Notes under the pieces: generated by a model
Databases searched by the model: none
The model's input: only the letters and a program-made list of their open reading frames with translations
Told to the model about the DNA's origin: nothing
Shown here: positions 42,530 through 52,393 of the stretch, piece after piece
How the letters are laid out: the number at the start of each line of letters is the position of its first letter
Position numbering within the stretch: position 1 is the stretch's first letter
NCBI RefSeq assembly: GCF_052857255.1
Contig: NC_135497.1
Location: forward strand, 343,086,183-343,150,182
Reading direction: 5' to 3'
DNA from: Amblyomma americanum
Taxonomy: Eukaryota; Arthropoda; Arachnida; Ixodida; Ixodidae
Length of the DNA stretch: 64,000 nt
Translations under genes and position numbers: made by a program

Positions 42530-45366
42530 TTAGTGAAAGAACGCCCGGAGGTCTGCATTGCTGCATTTATTAATGTCAATGCCTGCATCAAAGAGACGAT
42601 TGAGTAGTGCGGGAAGATAATATCTAAGCATCTGTATCCCGTAGTTAGTTCGTGGCGTGTTAAGGGTGTAGTGCCGCAGACGGCGTAGCTTGTATGTAGG
42701 CACATTGAGCTCAAGGTTAGCTATTTGAGATATTGTTGAAATTTTGTCCCGTGTTTCCTGTTTGTAGCGCAAGGACAGACGTATATCATAGAGACTAAAT
42801 ATTCTCGGCACGTTACTATTCTGAAAAAGGGCTGCGGAAGGATAATGTTAAGGTTGCTTAGAAATATTTCATAAAGCCTTCTTTTGAAAGAGGTAAATAT
42901 TTTGAAGAGTGGTCTTTGTAGCAGCTCCCCAAACTAGGTTGCAGTAATGCAAATGTGACATTAAGAGGGTTTTAAACAGCAGCAATTTAATTGAGGTAGA
43001 GAAAAAATGGCGATAACGTGATAGTACGCCAAATACACGAGCAGCCTTAAGGCATATATGATCAATATGTGTATCCCAGAGCAGTTTTTCCGTAAACCAG
43101 ATTCCTAATGTTTTAAAGGTGTTAATTTCTATACTACTCGATGCACAGCAGAGTTGTCTGGAGAAACTTAATCTTTTTCCTTTCGGACAAAAGAACATTG
43201 CTTTCGTTTTCGAAACATTAATCTGTAGAGCATTACAGTTTACCCAGTGGACAAGCGCTGAAAGCGTCCTATTTGCAAGGATAATGAGATCATCGGGTTT
43301 GTAACCACTGGAGAATATGCTTGTGTCGTCCGCGTATATTATAAAGTATGCATTCGTATTAATAGTGGTAATATCATTGATGTATAAATTAAACAGAAGT
43401 GGACCTAAGATACTCCCTTGCGGGACGCCAGTTTTGATTTGAGTCATGTGCGAGGAGCATCCATTGATGACGACATATTGATATCTGTGCGAAAGGTAAG
43501 AACGAATTAGATCTAGCACATGGCCCCTGATACCATATCTGAATTTTCGCAAGAAGAGTGTCATGACTAATGCTGTCGAAGGCTTTTTTAAAGTCTATGA
43601 AAACCCCAAGTGTAATCTTTTTTTCTTCAAAGTTTTCTAAGATAAATTCTTTTTGGGCCACCAATGCAGTTTCAGTAAAAAATCCTTTCTGAAAACCGTG
43701 TGGAGATCGGGTAATTATAGAGTGGCGATCCAAAAATTGGTGCAGGCGTTTAGCGACCACTTTTTCAAGACCTTTCGAAAACACTAATAGAAGGGATATT
43801 GGTCTATAGTTGGCGATATTATTGCGATCACCTTTTTTAAATACAGGCAGTACTCTAGCAACTTGCATCTCCGTGGGAAACGTACCAGTGCTAAGACATA
43901 GATTAAAGATATGAGTCATTAAGGGTGAAATAATATCTATAACATACTTATTAGGAGAAATTTGAAGTCCGTCGGCATCACGCGATGGGCTATTGTGTAG
44001 TTCCCTAAAGATTGTCTGAACTTCTTCGTTGTCAGCTGCAGTAAGAAAAACACTCTGCGAGTTGTTAGTCTCTAGAAATTCGATCGCTTCCGGGTTATGT
44101 TGGGATCGCGAGTTATCAAGGAAGGAATCATTAAACGCATTAGCCAAGTCGAACCTACTCATCTCAACACCATTAACTGTTAAAATATCAGGAGCTTTGG
44201 TAATACTTGAAGGGTTAATGATGTTGGAAAGCTGTTTACACAATACATCCGTACGACCACCACTACTCTCAAAGATGTCACTGTAGTAACAGTCCTTAGC
44301 AGTTCTAATATCACGGTTTAATTGGTTGCGATAAGCTTTGTACTGTGTCCAGTCATCAGGCTCTCTCGTTTTGATATATTTCCAGTAAAGTTTGTTTTTA
44401 CCTCGATGCGATGCAACAAAGACGATGAAATCCATGGCTTCCTAATTCTTCTTCGTTTTGTTACCTTCGTAAGGGGGAAATTATTTTGATACAGAGCGAT
44501 AAACTTGCGCAAAAAAGTGTGGTATGCGTTATTAGGACACATTATTGAACAAATGTCATGCCATGTGTCATTTTCTACTTCTCTGCGGAAGGTGTTCAGT
44601 CTATGCTCAGAGATTATTTGGCGGTAATAAGGCTGATCACACAGCCTCTTTGTACGATGTTTTTCTTTACACATATAAATACCTATGTGGTCACTAATGT
44701 CGCAGCAGATTACACCTCTCTTAATAAGCGCTATATAAAAATTAGTAATAAAAAGATCAAGCAACGTTGCCATGTTGGAAGTAATGCGGGTGGGTTCTCT
44801 TATTATGTTTGAGCAGCCATTTGAAGAAAGAAGAATTTCAAAATTGTTCTGAATAGTATTATTACACAACATATCAATGTTAAAATCACCGCCCCATACA
44901 ATGCTATACTTCTTTTCATCAATGAAATGAAAGAGGGAGTCCAGACGTTTCAGGAAAGCGTTCTCATCACCACTGGGAGGGCGGTAAAAAACTGAGAAAA
45001 CAGTACAGTTCCTGAGAACTGTGAGAACTTCGCAACACTCAGTTATGAAGCTTAGCTGTGGGAGCGGTTCACACTTCATGGATTGATTCACCAGCAGGGA
45101 CACACCACCGCCTTTCCGTCCATTTTGGCGATTTAGGAAAAAGTTTCGTATGAGGGAAGCGTGAACACATAATCATTTACATACCACGTCTCAGATATCA
45201 TTAGTACATCAAAGTCGAAACCAAAACTTGCCAGTAGCATAGAAAAGTCATCAAATTTGTTGCAAAGAGACCGGGCATTAATATGAAAGCATATCAGTGG
45301 AGCGTCGAAAAGATAGTCAATTACAAGGTGGGTTTTTAAATCTTTGGGAAGGACTGGGACAGGCAT
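42530..45366 (-). pseudogene. LINE ORF2: endonuclease, reverse transcriptase, C-terminal domain
   Basis: Endonuclease: 45366-45133 (H-I-N-A-R-S-L and I-S-E-T-W, with the Asn and Glu of the active site) and, after a shift near 45110, 45103-44318 (S-V-F-Y-R-P-P, G-G-D-F-N-I-D, L-L-D-L-F-I-T, S-D-H-I-G). RT: 44435-43389 (P-V-F-K-K-G-D, N-Y-R-P-I-S-L-L, F-I-D-F-K-K-A-F-D) then 43564-42869 (G-V-P-Q-G-S-I-L-G-P, I-I-Y-A-D-D-T), with the intact catalytic Y-A-D-D. C-terminal piece 42811-42530. At least four frame breaks lie near 45110, 44350, 43450 and 42840. All catalytic residues inspected are present, so decay is by indels, not by active-site loss. Confidence 0.93.
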
Positions 45367-45410
45367 TTTGGTGTTTGTCGATGTTTTCTACAGTTGCCAC
45401 CCATTTTACC

Positions 45411-46135
45411 TCATGAGGAGTCTACAGTTGCGGAGGAGTCTACGTTTGCAGACGTCATGAGATCCAAATCACGCATTGACGTTATGCGTAGAACCGCTGA
45501 CGTTTCGCTTTGCCTTGCAAGAATTTTGTCATTGCTCGTCCAAACAAACTTCCAGCCGGCTGCCTTCTTACGAGAAATAGCAGCACCAAGCAGCACCTTA
45601 TTTGTTCGAGTGAGATGTTCATTAACAAGAACTGACTTGCTTGGGCGATCAAATCCAAGGGACTCATTTGTTAGGCGTGTCTTCCGTGCCTTTGCCAAGA
45701 TGCTATTTCGCTTTTACCGGCGAGTGAAGCGGATGATTACGTTTTTATCGCTGGAATGCGCACTTCCAACTTTGTGGCATATGTCAACATCGGCATCTGT
45801 AAGTTCCTCACCCAGTGTTTCAGCTATGGTTTTAACTGCAGCCACTTCATTACAGCTTTCAGGTAGTCCTTTGATTTCTAGACTGTTCGACCTCTGGTAC
45901 TGTTCTAGTTCGTCAACTCGAGCCTGCAAGGCCAGATTTTTCTCTTCAAGTTCTCTGTTTTTTCGAATGAGTTGTTTCATGTCGTCCTTCAGTTCTTTAA
46001 TGCCTTTCTGAATTTCTATCACATTATCACAAGTGTCCGAGCAGAACTTGACACTGTTCATGAGTGTGCGCATTTCAACGCGTATCTCCGGAATTCATCA
46101 AGCTGCTTTGATAAGTATTTCGCATCTTTCGTCAT
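45411..46135 (-). pseudogene. LINE ORF1: coiled coil and baculovirus FP-like domain
   Basis: The first ATG is at 46135 (M-T-K-D-A-K-Y-L-S-K); a break near 46060 shifts to the frame 46073-45714, which holds a Lys/Glu/Leu-rich coiled coil (R-K-N-R-E-L-E-E-K-N-L-A-L-Q) and E-Q-Y-Q-R-S-N-S-L-E-I-K-G-L-P, a motif that opens the RNA-binding domain of many LINE ORF1 proteins. After another break near 45705, 45698-45411 gives a domain like that of baculovirus FP proteins (W-K-F-V-W-T-S-N-D-K-I-L-A-R, then L-R-I-T-S-M-R-D-L-D). ORF1p binds element RNA. ORF2 starts 45 bp beyond its stop. Confidence 0.85.
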
Positions 46136-46233
46136 CAGATTTCACCACAAAAACAACAAAAAAAGATGCAAATATAGGGCACTATTCGGCAGCAACCACA
46201 AATAGCAAAGTAAATAAAGTGATTTAAAAAAAT

Positions 46234-46240
46234 ACTCACC
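46234..46240 (-). promoter_or_regulatory. Potential splice donor GGTGAGT in LINE 5' UTR
   Basis: On the LINE coding strand CTGCGGGTGAGTATTTTTTT lies exactly between the last monomer and the ORF1 leader: a strong donor (G|GTGAGT). Whether it is used is unknown. Confidence 0.35.
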
Positions 46241-46247
46241 CGCAGAA

Positions 46248-46993
46248 GCAGGAATACGTTTTAAGGTGCGTGCCCGCCGGTGCACCGCTGCCGAACTGAG
46301 CAAGCCGATTCCGTGCTCCGCTTTTTACTGCGTAAGCAGTCGCCTGTCGATGCGCAGTCGTCGTTGTCGAACTCTTGATGCGCAGCAGAGCCGGTGGATA
46401 CCAGAATTTTGATGCGTAGATGGCCCGGCCCGGTAGACAGTCCGCTCAGGGTAGAGGTCACTGCGCTGTCAGCCGAAAAAGCAGGAATACATTTTAAGGT
46501 GTGTTCCCGCCGGTACACCGCTGCCGAACTGAGCAAGCCCATTCCGTGCTCCGCTTTTTATGGCTTAAGCAGGCGCCTGTCGATGCGCAGTCGTCGTGGT
46601 CGAACTCCTGATGCGCAGCAGAGCCAGTGGATACCAGAATTTTGATGCGTAGATGGCCCGGCCCGGTAGACAGTCCGCTCAGAGTAGAGGTCACTGCGCT
46701 GTCAGCCGAAAAAGCAGGAATACATTTTAAGGTGTGTTCCCGCCGGTACACCGCTGCCGAACTGAGCAAGCCCATTCCGTGCTCCGCTTTTTATGGCGTA
46801 AGCAGGCGCCTGTCGATGCGCAGTCGTCGTGGTCGAACTCCTGATGCGCAGCAGAGCCAGTGGATACCAGAAGATGCGTATATGGCCCGGCCCGGTAGAC
46901 AGTCCGCTCAGGGTAGGTGTCACTGCACTGTCAGCCGAAAAAGCAGGAATATGTTTTAAGGTGTGTGCCCGCCGGTACACCGCTGCCGAACTG
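46248..46993 (-). repeat. LINE 5' monomers, ~233 bp, 3.2 copies
   Basis: The word GCAGGAATA recurs at 46248, 46481, 46714 and 46943 (spacings 233, 233, 229). The units include CACCGCTGCCGAACTG, GATGGCCCGGCCCGGTAGAC and GTCACTGC(G/A)CTGTCAGCC and are almost identical to each other. They lie immediately 5' of ORF1 and on the LINE coding strand each contains GCTTGCTCAGTTCGGC, where TCAGT matches an initiator. This is the layout of promoter monomers of some LINEs (mouse L1 is the familiar case). The outermost unit is truncated at 46993. Confidence 0.9.
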
Positions 46994-48806
46994 CATTTCC
47001 TGCCTTTTCCAACGTGGAGAGTCCCCTGCGGCTGCGAGTTGGTCTAGCGGTGGCCAGAGAGTATCAAATGCCTCACAGAGACGAAAATGACAGAACTGTG
47101 GCAGTACTCACTTGAACAGGGGCAGTTTCGTGTTGACAAGAAATTTCATAAAGTTTTGCTGCTCCCAGATGTAATTCGGGCATTTAAGTTGCCATAAACT
47201 TCCATCATGATCCTCCACATGCAGAAACACTGCAGGAAACCTGTTGGTTTACAGTGCGGAGAACCCAACTACAGTGTTTCCAAGGGAAACAAGCAACGCA
47301 GTTTGCTTATCAGCCGTATTAAGGATCCCCTACGTCATCCCTAAAACCAAAACGCCACGGAAGGTAGCGACAAATGTTCTCCTGACCTAATGCATATTAA
47401 TAGCTTAAGGCGTGATATGAGTGCTTCTCTACGGGAATAAAAAACAAACCCTGGTGCTTGGTTACTTTTATTAACGACAGTACGCCCAGGATGTTTGGTA
47501 GTTATGCCAGCTATCCTTGCCCTTTTGTTCCAGCCCGGAGTACACGGACGTAAAAAACAGTTTTGAAAGATGCCAGTCATCTATATGATGGAGCATTGCT
47601 CCAGAAATTCAGATGAAAATATCCGACACATAACCACGTCCACGAGTTGTGTCCAGGAGCTCAGGAGAAAGGACACTAAGGTCAATATTGAGCAGGGAAG
47701 AATTTTGGGTCACCTTTGGCGGAACGGGCGTATGGGAGAAACAGCAGGAGGGTCCTAAAATATTTCAAAAGAGAATAAAAATGCTAAGTTGTATTTCATG
47801 TAAGTGTAGGCTCTGCGAGATGACTCCGATGGCTTAGAAGAAATCGTGGAAGTGGATTACGCGCTTGCAACTCCTTGGTCGATCGGAAGCGGTTTGCTAC
47901 AAGCGGTACAAGCGGTGTGGTGCCGCTCTGTGGCATTCCGGGAAATCCTCAGCTAAAGAGCTGCAAGAACCAAGGTCAATCTCGCCCTCGAAAGGTGGAC
48001 GCTGAGACGCCGACGATTTATTGCCAGCCACAGTGTCATACCTGGAAGTCAACATCATGGCTTATATATTTTTGATAAAGGCTGTGCGTGCTTATAGAGC
48101 GATCAACAGCGCCTTTTCCTTCATGATGATGCCTCTTCAATCTTCAAGCATTTGTCTTCTTGTCATAGCTGAGCGTATTCAAACTATTGTACTCAGCCAC
48201 ATGTAGCCCCGGAACACGCACTTTGCGCACAGTTCTAGCAGGCCCTACGCTGTGTCACGATCTCTCGGAAAAATAATGGCTATCCGCTCTCACTCCATAT
48301 CTTTCTAGATAGCTTAGAAACATGACCAAGGTGGCTAACTTATTATATGAGGGTTGATGGCCTACTTTTGCAGTTGCTGACGAAACGGCCCCCGGTGACG
48401 AAGTAACTTTCTAAGGAGCTTACAATGCAGTGTGAGATTAACCTCTTTCTGTCTGAAGTCACGACAGACACGCACTTGTGCGGACGGCGTACACTGGACC
48501 TACTGTTCGCGTACCTAAGCCCCCTCACACATTTCTCTGGCGCAGGTTTTAAATCCAAATATAGGCCTACATTCAGAGCCATTGCATGGTAGATTTACAT
48601 CCTAAAAACCGCATTCTTTGGCTCGATATCAAATTTTTATTCCGTGACTGCTGTAGCAGTTTTTTTTTGTTGCCCTTGTTGTTTCCGTTCAAGAGTTGCC
48701 GCATTCCTGCGGCACTGTCAGCTGCTCTCTGAGATTTTTATGTTGATGCGGTTGTGTTTATCGTTAGGGGTTGAAGAAAGTCTCCCCAAAAGGTGCAAGA
48801 TATGAA
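46994..48806. other. Non-coding part of unit B
   Basis: Matches 13380-15180. No gene recognised. Confidence 0.5.
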
Positions 48807-49552
48807 TTTATAATAAACTCTCATATCTCCAGCCAAAAACTTTAATTTGAAACTCAACGTTTAGAAACCGGCTCACCTCATTCATGATTGGCACTGGGCG
48901 GCGGAGCCAGTGTCTTTAAATATGCATGGAGTGGAGGAGGAGGTCAAAAGAACGAAATCTGTTATGCGAAGCGCGTGGAGGAGGAGGGAGGAGGGGGTTA
49001 TTTTGTAAGTCAAGTTGTTGCGCTTTGGGGAGGCGGTCAATGGCGACTTTTCTTTGAGCTGCAGAGCGAAGTCCCTGGGCATATAATAGGGGCAGGTTTC
49101 ATTTTGTGCGGTTCATGTTGTTCGGGGAAGTTTGGATGTGCAGGGTTTGAGTAGAATCTTTTTCTGGTAATTTGTTTCGGTTACTATGATGCTGGCTTCG
49201 TCGAATCCTGGCACATCCAAACTACCCCGAACAACATGAACCACACAAAAGGAAACTTTCCCTAATCTCAGGACTTCCCTAGTGCCCACGGACTTCGCTG
49301 TGCAAATCAAACAAAAGTTGCCATTTGCTGCCTCCCCACATTGCGACAACGTGACTCACTGCATTAACCCCCCTGCCCTACGCCTTTCGCATCACAGCTT
49401 TCGTTCTTTCGACCTTCTTCTGCACTCCATGCATACGTGAACACGCTAGCTACTGCCCCCCAGTCACCCCTGATGAGGCAGCCTTGCCGGCTTCGAGAAG
49501 TTGGGTTGCAAATAAAATTTTTGGTTGGAGATGTGCAGAGTTTGTTATAAAT
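48807..49552. mobile_element. Foldback (long-TIR) element, unit B copy, complete
   Basis: A palindrome of about 745 bp with arms of roughly 320 bp. The outer ends read TTTATAATAAACTCT (48807) and AGAGTTTGTTATAAAT (ending 49552), and internal words AATTTGAAACTCAACG, AAACCGGCTC and GGAGGTCAAAAGAACGA recur as reverse complements. The loop of about 70 bp near 49145-49215 holds CTGGTAATTTGTTTCGGTTA. Non-coding; moved by a transposase elsewhere, if mobile at all. Confidence 0.88.
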
Positions 49553-50870
49553 CATCAAACACAACCAGACAGCAAACCTATCAAAATGTTCAGTTTTCAA
49601 GACATGAATTGCATCAAAGGAGTACGGCGCTGGTGTTCTGTGGTGTTTTGTTGCGCATAATAACACACCTATCCCTACCGAAACGGAGACTCATTTTGAC
49701 GGAAAACAGTTCTGAGCTGCATCAACACAGCCCTTTCCTCTTTGGCGACCTGGCGTCAAGCCAGTATCTAAGAAAGAAAAGTTGTTCTCCACTTTATCTG
49801 CTGTTCCTGCTGTTAGTGTTGTTGATCTGTTCTTGCAGCGCATTTAATTGTCCATACTGGCGCCTCATTCTGCTGCCTTTTCTCCTTTCTTTGAGCTTAA
49901 GTTAGGGAGAATCTAGAATACAAAAAAGAAGGATCTTGAACTGTCAGAAAATATTGGGGGTGGTTTAGCATTACTAAACACGAAATTTGTGCGAAAGTAC
50001 TGCCTTTAGCGGGTGGACACCACTGCCACGCACCTCAAAGTATCACAGCTTTCCACTGACTCAGCGCGCCAGTTATGCTCCTTTCCTTCTCTCAAAATGA
50101 ACTGTCTAAACCTTCTGCTGGTTTTAAGAAGGAAAAATGCGCATAACTACCTCCTATAGGTCGACGCCATCGCCTGCTCACAGCGCGACTGAGGTGGCCA
50201 CTGCTGGCGTTCTTTATCGGTTTCTGCACCGCATCTCACGCACTTCCCCATTTCACACGCTTCTGTTCTCTGTTGTTAGCGCTGGCGGCGTTCTTCCTCC
50301 GTGTGACTTTGTCGAGCTTCACACAGACCGACCCTTGACACCCGGGGAGTGCGGCCTGACGTGCATATGCAGTAAGATCAGCTTAGCGTGGTTTAGCGAA
50401 ATCGTCCCAACCAAGTGGACTGCTCCGGCCGACTCGCTTTTTGCGTAGAGAAAACTGTGATGCGTATGCCGTGAGAGCGCCGCCGGCTCCTTTTTCCAGC
50501 AAACTGCGACTCTCGTCTCTTAGTCACGTGGCCACAGCTGCCAAGGCGGCGGTCGGCACGGCGGCGGCGAGTGACATTGTATGTCACGCGGCTGCCACAC
50601 CTGCACCACTTCTCAAATTGCGGTCCCGATTACCTTGGCTTGACTAGTCTAGTAAAGATTTCGCTTTAAAAATACCTACTGTGGAACTCTGTTTTCTACG
50701 GCGCTTTCTGCGTTAAATGTTTTGAATTGGACCTTCAGGACTGCTTAAGAAGCAGAAGCTCCATCCGTTACATCTGATTTTAGGTGATAGTGTACCTAAA
50801 ATCCCAGCTCAAGTTTTACACCTTCAAAAAGTGGAATGTATAACCAAAAAGATGTAAAGGTGAATCCCAG
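49553..50870. other. Non-coding part of unit B
   Basis: 49553-49765 is missing in unit A (deletion there). 50071-50147 is the decayed hairpin matching 16122-16208. 50441-50647 is the GC-rich frame matched by 16484-16696. Nothing else recognised. Confidence 0.5.
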
Positions 50871-51034
50871 TGGTCAGTATCTAACCACTGTGGTAACACA
50901 CTATTAACGTTACCTATCCAAAGCCCACATAGCTTTTGTCGTCGACAGTGTTTATATTCGCGAATTGAGGCGTTGCTGTTGTTAGCCTTTGAAAAGATGG
51001 CACATACCTACACTGGGAGTTCGGGAAAGGACAG

Positions 51035-51320
51035 CGCTTCTAATGTGTAGTCTTTCTTTTTCATCGACTGCCCCGTTCGCGCTGTGTTGTCCCAAAAATT
51101 GAAACGTAATAATTGATGCGCTATTAATACTGCGCACCTTGTACCCCATGCAGATTACGTGTCGAGAACGCTGCTTAATCGTCGCGTAAAACAGACTGGC
51201 TTGTAATGTTAAAAAACCACCTTTACGTTCGGTTGCTTTGTTTTTTCCACTTTCTTACTTCGGTATTAAACTGTAAATCGCGTTGACAAATTTTTGCCCT
51301 TTTTCGCAGTTGCAAACTTG
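51035..51320. repeat. Extra copy of an internal ~280-bp block
   Basis: Shares TAATGTGTAGTCTTTCT, TAATTGATGCGCTATTAAT, CTGCTTAATCGTCGCG and GGCTTGTAATGTTAA-type words with 52440-52748, 1.4 kb to the right. The corresponding pair in the inverted arm is 63548-63835 and 62105-62415. Unit A has only the right-hand copy. Confidence 0.8.
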
Positions 51321-51331
51321 CACAGACGCAA

Positions 51332-51401
51332 ACGGCCGGGATTAAACCCGGGAACTACGGCTCAGTAGACGATCGTGCTAACCACTCAGCCACCAAGGCG
51401 G
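51332..51401 (-). mobile_element. tRNA-like SINE head, solitary
   Basis: On the minus strand: TGGCTGAGTGGT (A box) and GGGTTTAATCCC (B box), in 70 bp. There is no SINE body after it. It lies at the same junction as the tRNA-like head of the SINE at 20050 in unit A. It is not a tRNA gene: no complementary acceptor stem was found and the anticodon arm is not well formed. Confidence 0.6.
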
Positions 51402-51841
51402 GTGCCAACTTTCGCACAAAAACGGAATTTGGTCGGCGGAATGGTTTTATAGAACTCGAGTGGCGGCGGCGCGTGCGCGCCACCGCCGCAGCTCGAGTCT
51501 CCGAGTTGCTAAGCTGAAGTTTGGTCGCACAACGGCAGCGCCGCATTTCTCCCCTGGCGACGAATCGCGATACATTGGGGCGCCGCAGGACCAGACGCTC
51601 TGCACGCTTCGTGTGCGGGTTCGACAAGTGAGCTGCGCGAGACGATGTTTCCCAATGACAAAAGCTGTCCCGGCGGAGCAAAGCGTTCTTACGAGCTAGT
51701 GCTGCACCGTGGGCTGCCACAATACTGCTCGAAACTCAAAACAGCGAGATGCACTTGGGCAACTATACCGATTCTGTGAGAAAGAGGTTGAGTGGGCTAT
51801 GAAGAATCAAGTATTTCACACCGCGGTTTTATCTTGCTTTC

Positions 51842-52031
51842 TTCCCTGGCTGCTGCAGTTCGCTTTCTTTTGTCTCTACCAACTCAACAAGTAAGCAATG
51901 GAGGGAATGCACACTACGGCTGCTGTATCCATTGCGTCTCTGGTTGCTGCAGTTTGCTTTCTTCCGTCTCTACCAACTCAATTAGTATGCAATGGATTAA
52001 ATGCACGCTACGACTGCTGTAATTGTTGCTC
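51842..52031. repeat. 95-bp tandem duplication
   Basis: TTGCTGCAGTTTGCTTTCTT-type sequence occurs at 51849 and again at 51944; both units run through CTACCAACTCAA and GTATGCAATGG/GTAAGCAATGG. Unit A has one copy; unit C (inverted) has two. Confidence 0.85.
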
Positions 52032-52214
52032 GCGTTCTCTGCCTTCTACCTGCACAATGTTTTATAAATGTGCAGTTACGATTCATTGGCGAGAGCAACA
52101 TCGCGTTTCGATATCCCAGATTTTATCAGACGAAGTGGTTGGCACTACCGCTCTCTTTCATTTCTCAGTAAACATGTGCCAAGGCAGTTTAATACGGAGG
52201 TTTGGTTTCGTGTA

Positions 52215-52393
52215 TGTGTGTTTAGCGTCCTAAAGCGACTCAGGCTATGTAGTTAAGGGCCCCACAAATTTACACCACCTGGGATTCTTCAAGGTGCGCT
52301 GACATCGAGCAGTACATGGGCCTCTAGCATTTCGCAGCCATCGGAATTCGACCGCCGCGGCCGGGATTCAATACGTAGGATTGCGAGTTGGTC
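52215..52393 (-). mobile_element. tRNA-derived SINE, decayed
   Basis: Same insertion as 20771-20970 in unit A: CACCACCTGGGATTCTTCAA and GGAATTCGACCGCC in reverse SINE orientation. Confidence 0.7.

Larger units (their letters stand above)
42058..46993 (-). mobile_element. CR1/L2-group LINE, nearly full length, with 5' tandem monomers
   Basis: A 4.9-kb minus-strand element inserted in unit B only (the empty site is about 13352-13378 in unit A). From its 5' end: 3.2 tandem ~233-bp monomers (46993-46248), a short 5' UTR, ORF1 (46135-45411), ORF2 (45366-42530) and a ~470-bp 3' UTR ending in AATAAATAAACTGAACTGAA with pentanucleotide repeats, as CR1 and L2 elements end in short tandem repeats. No clear target duplication is seen, and about 25 bp of the A sequence is absent at the site. 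Several frameshifts inactivate it. Confidence 0.93.
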
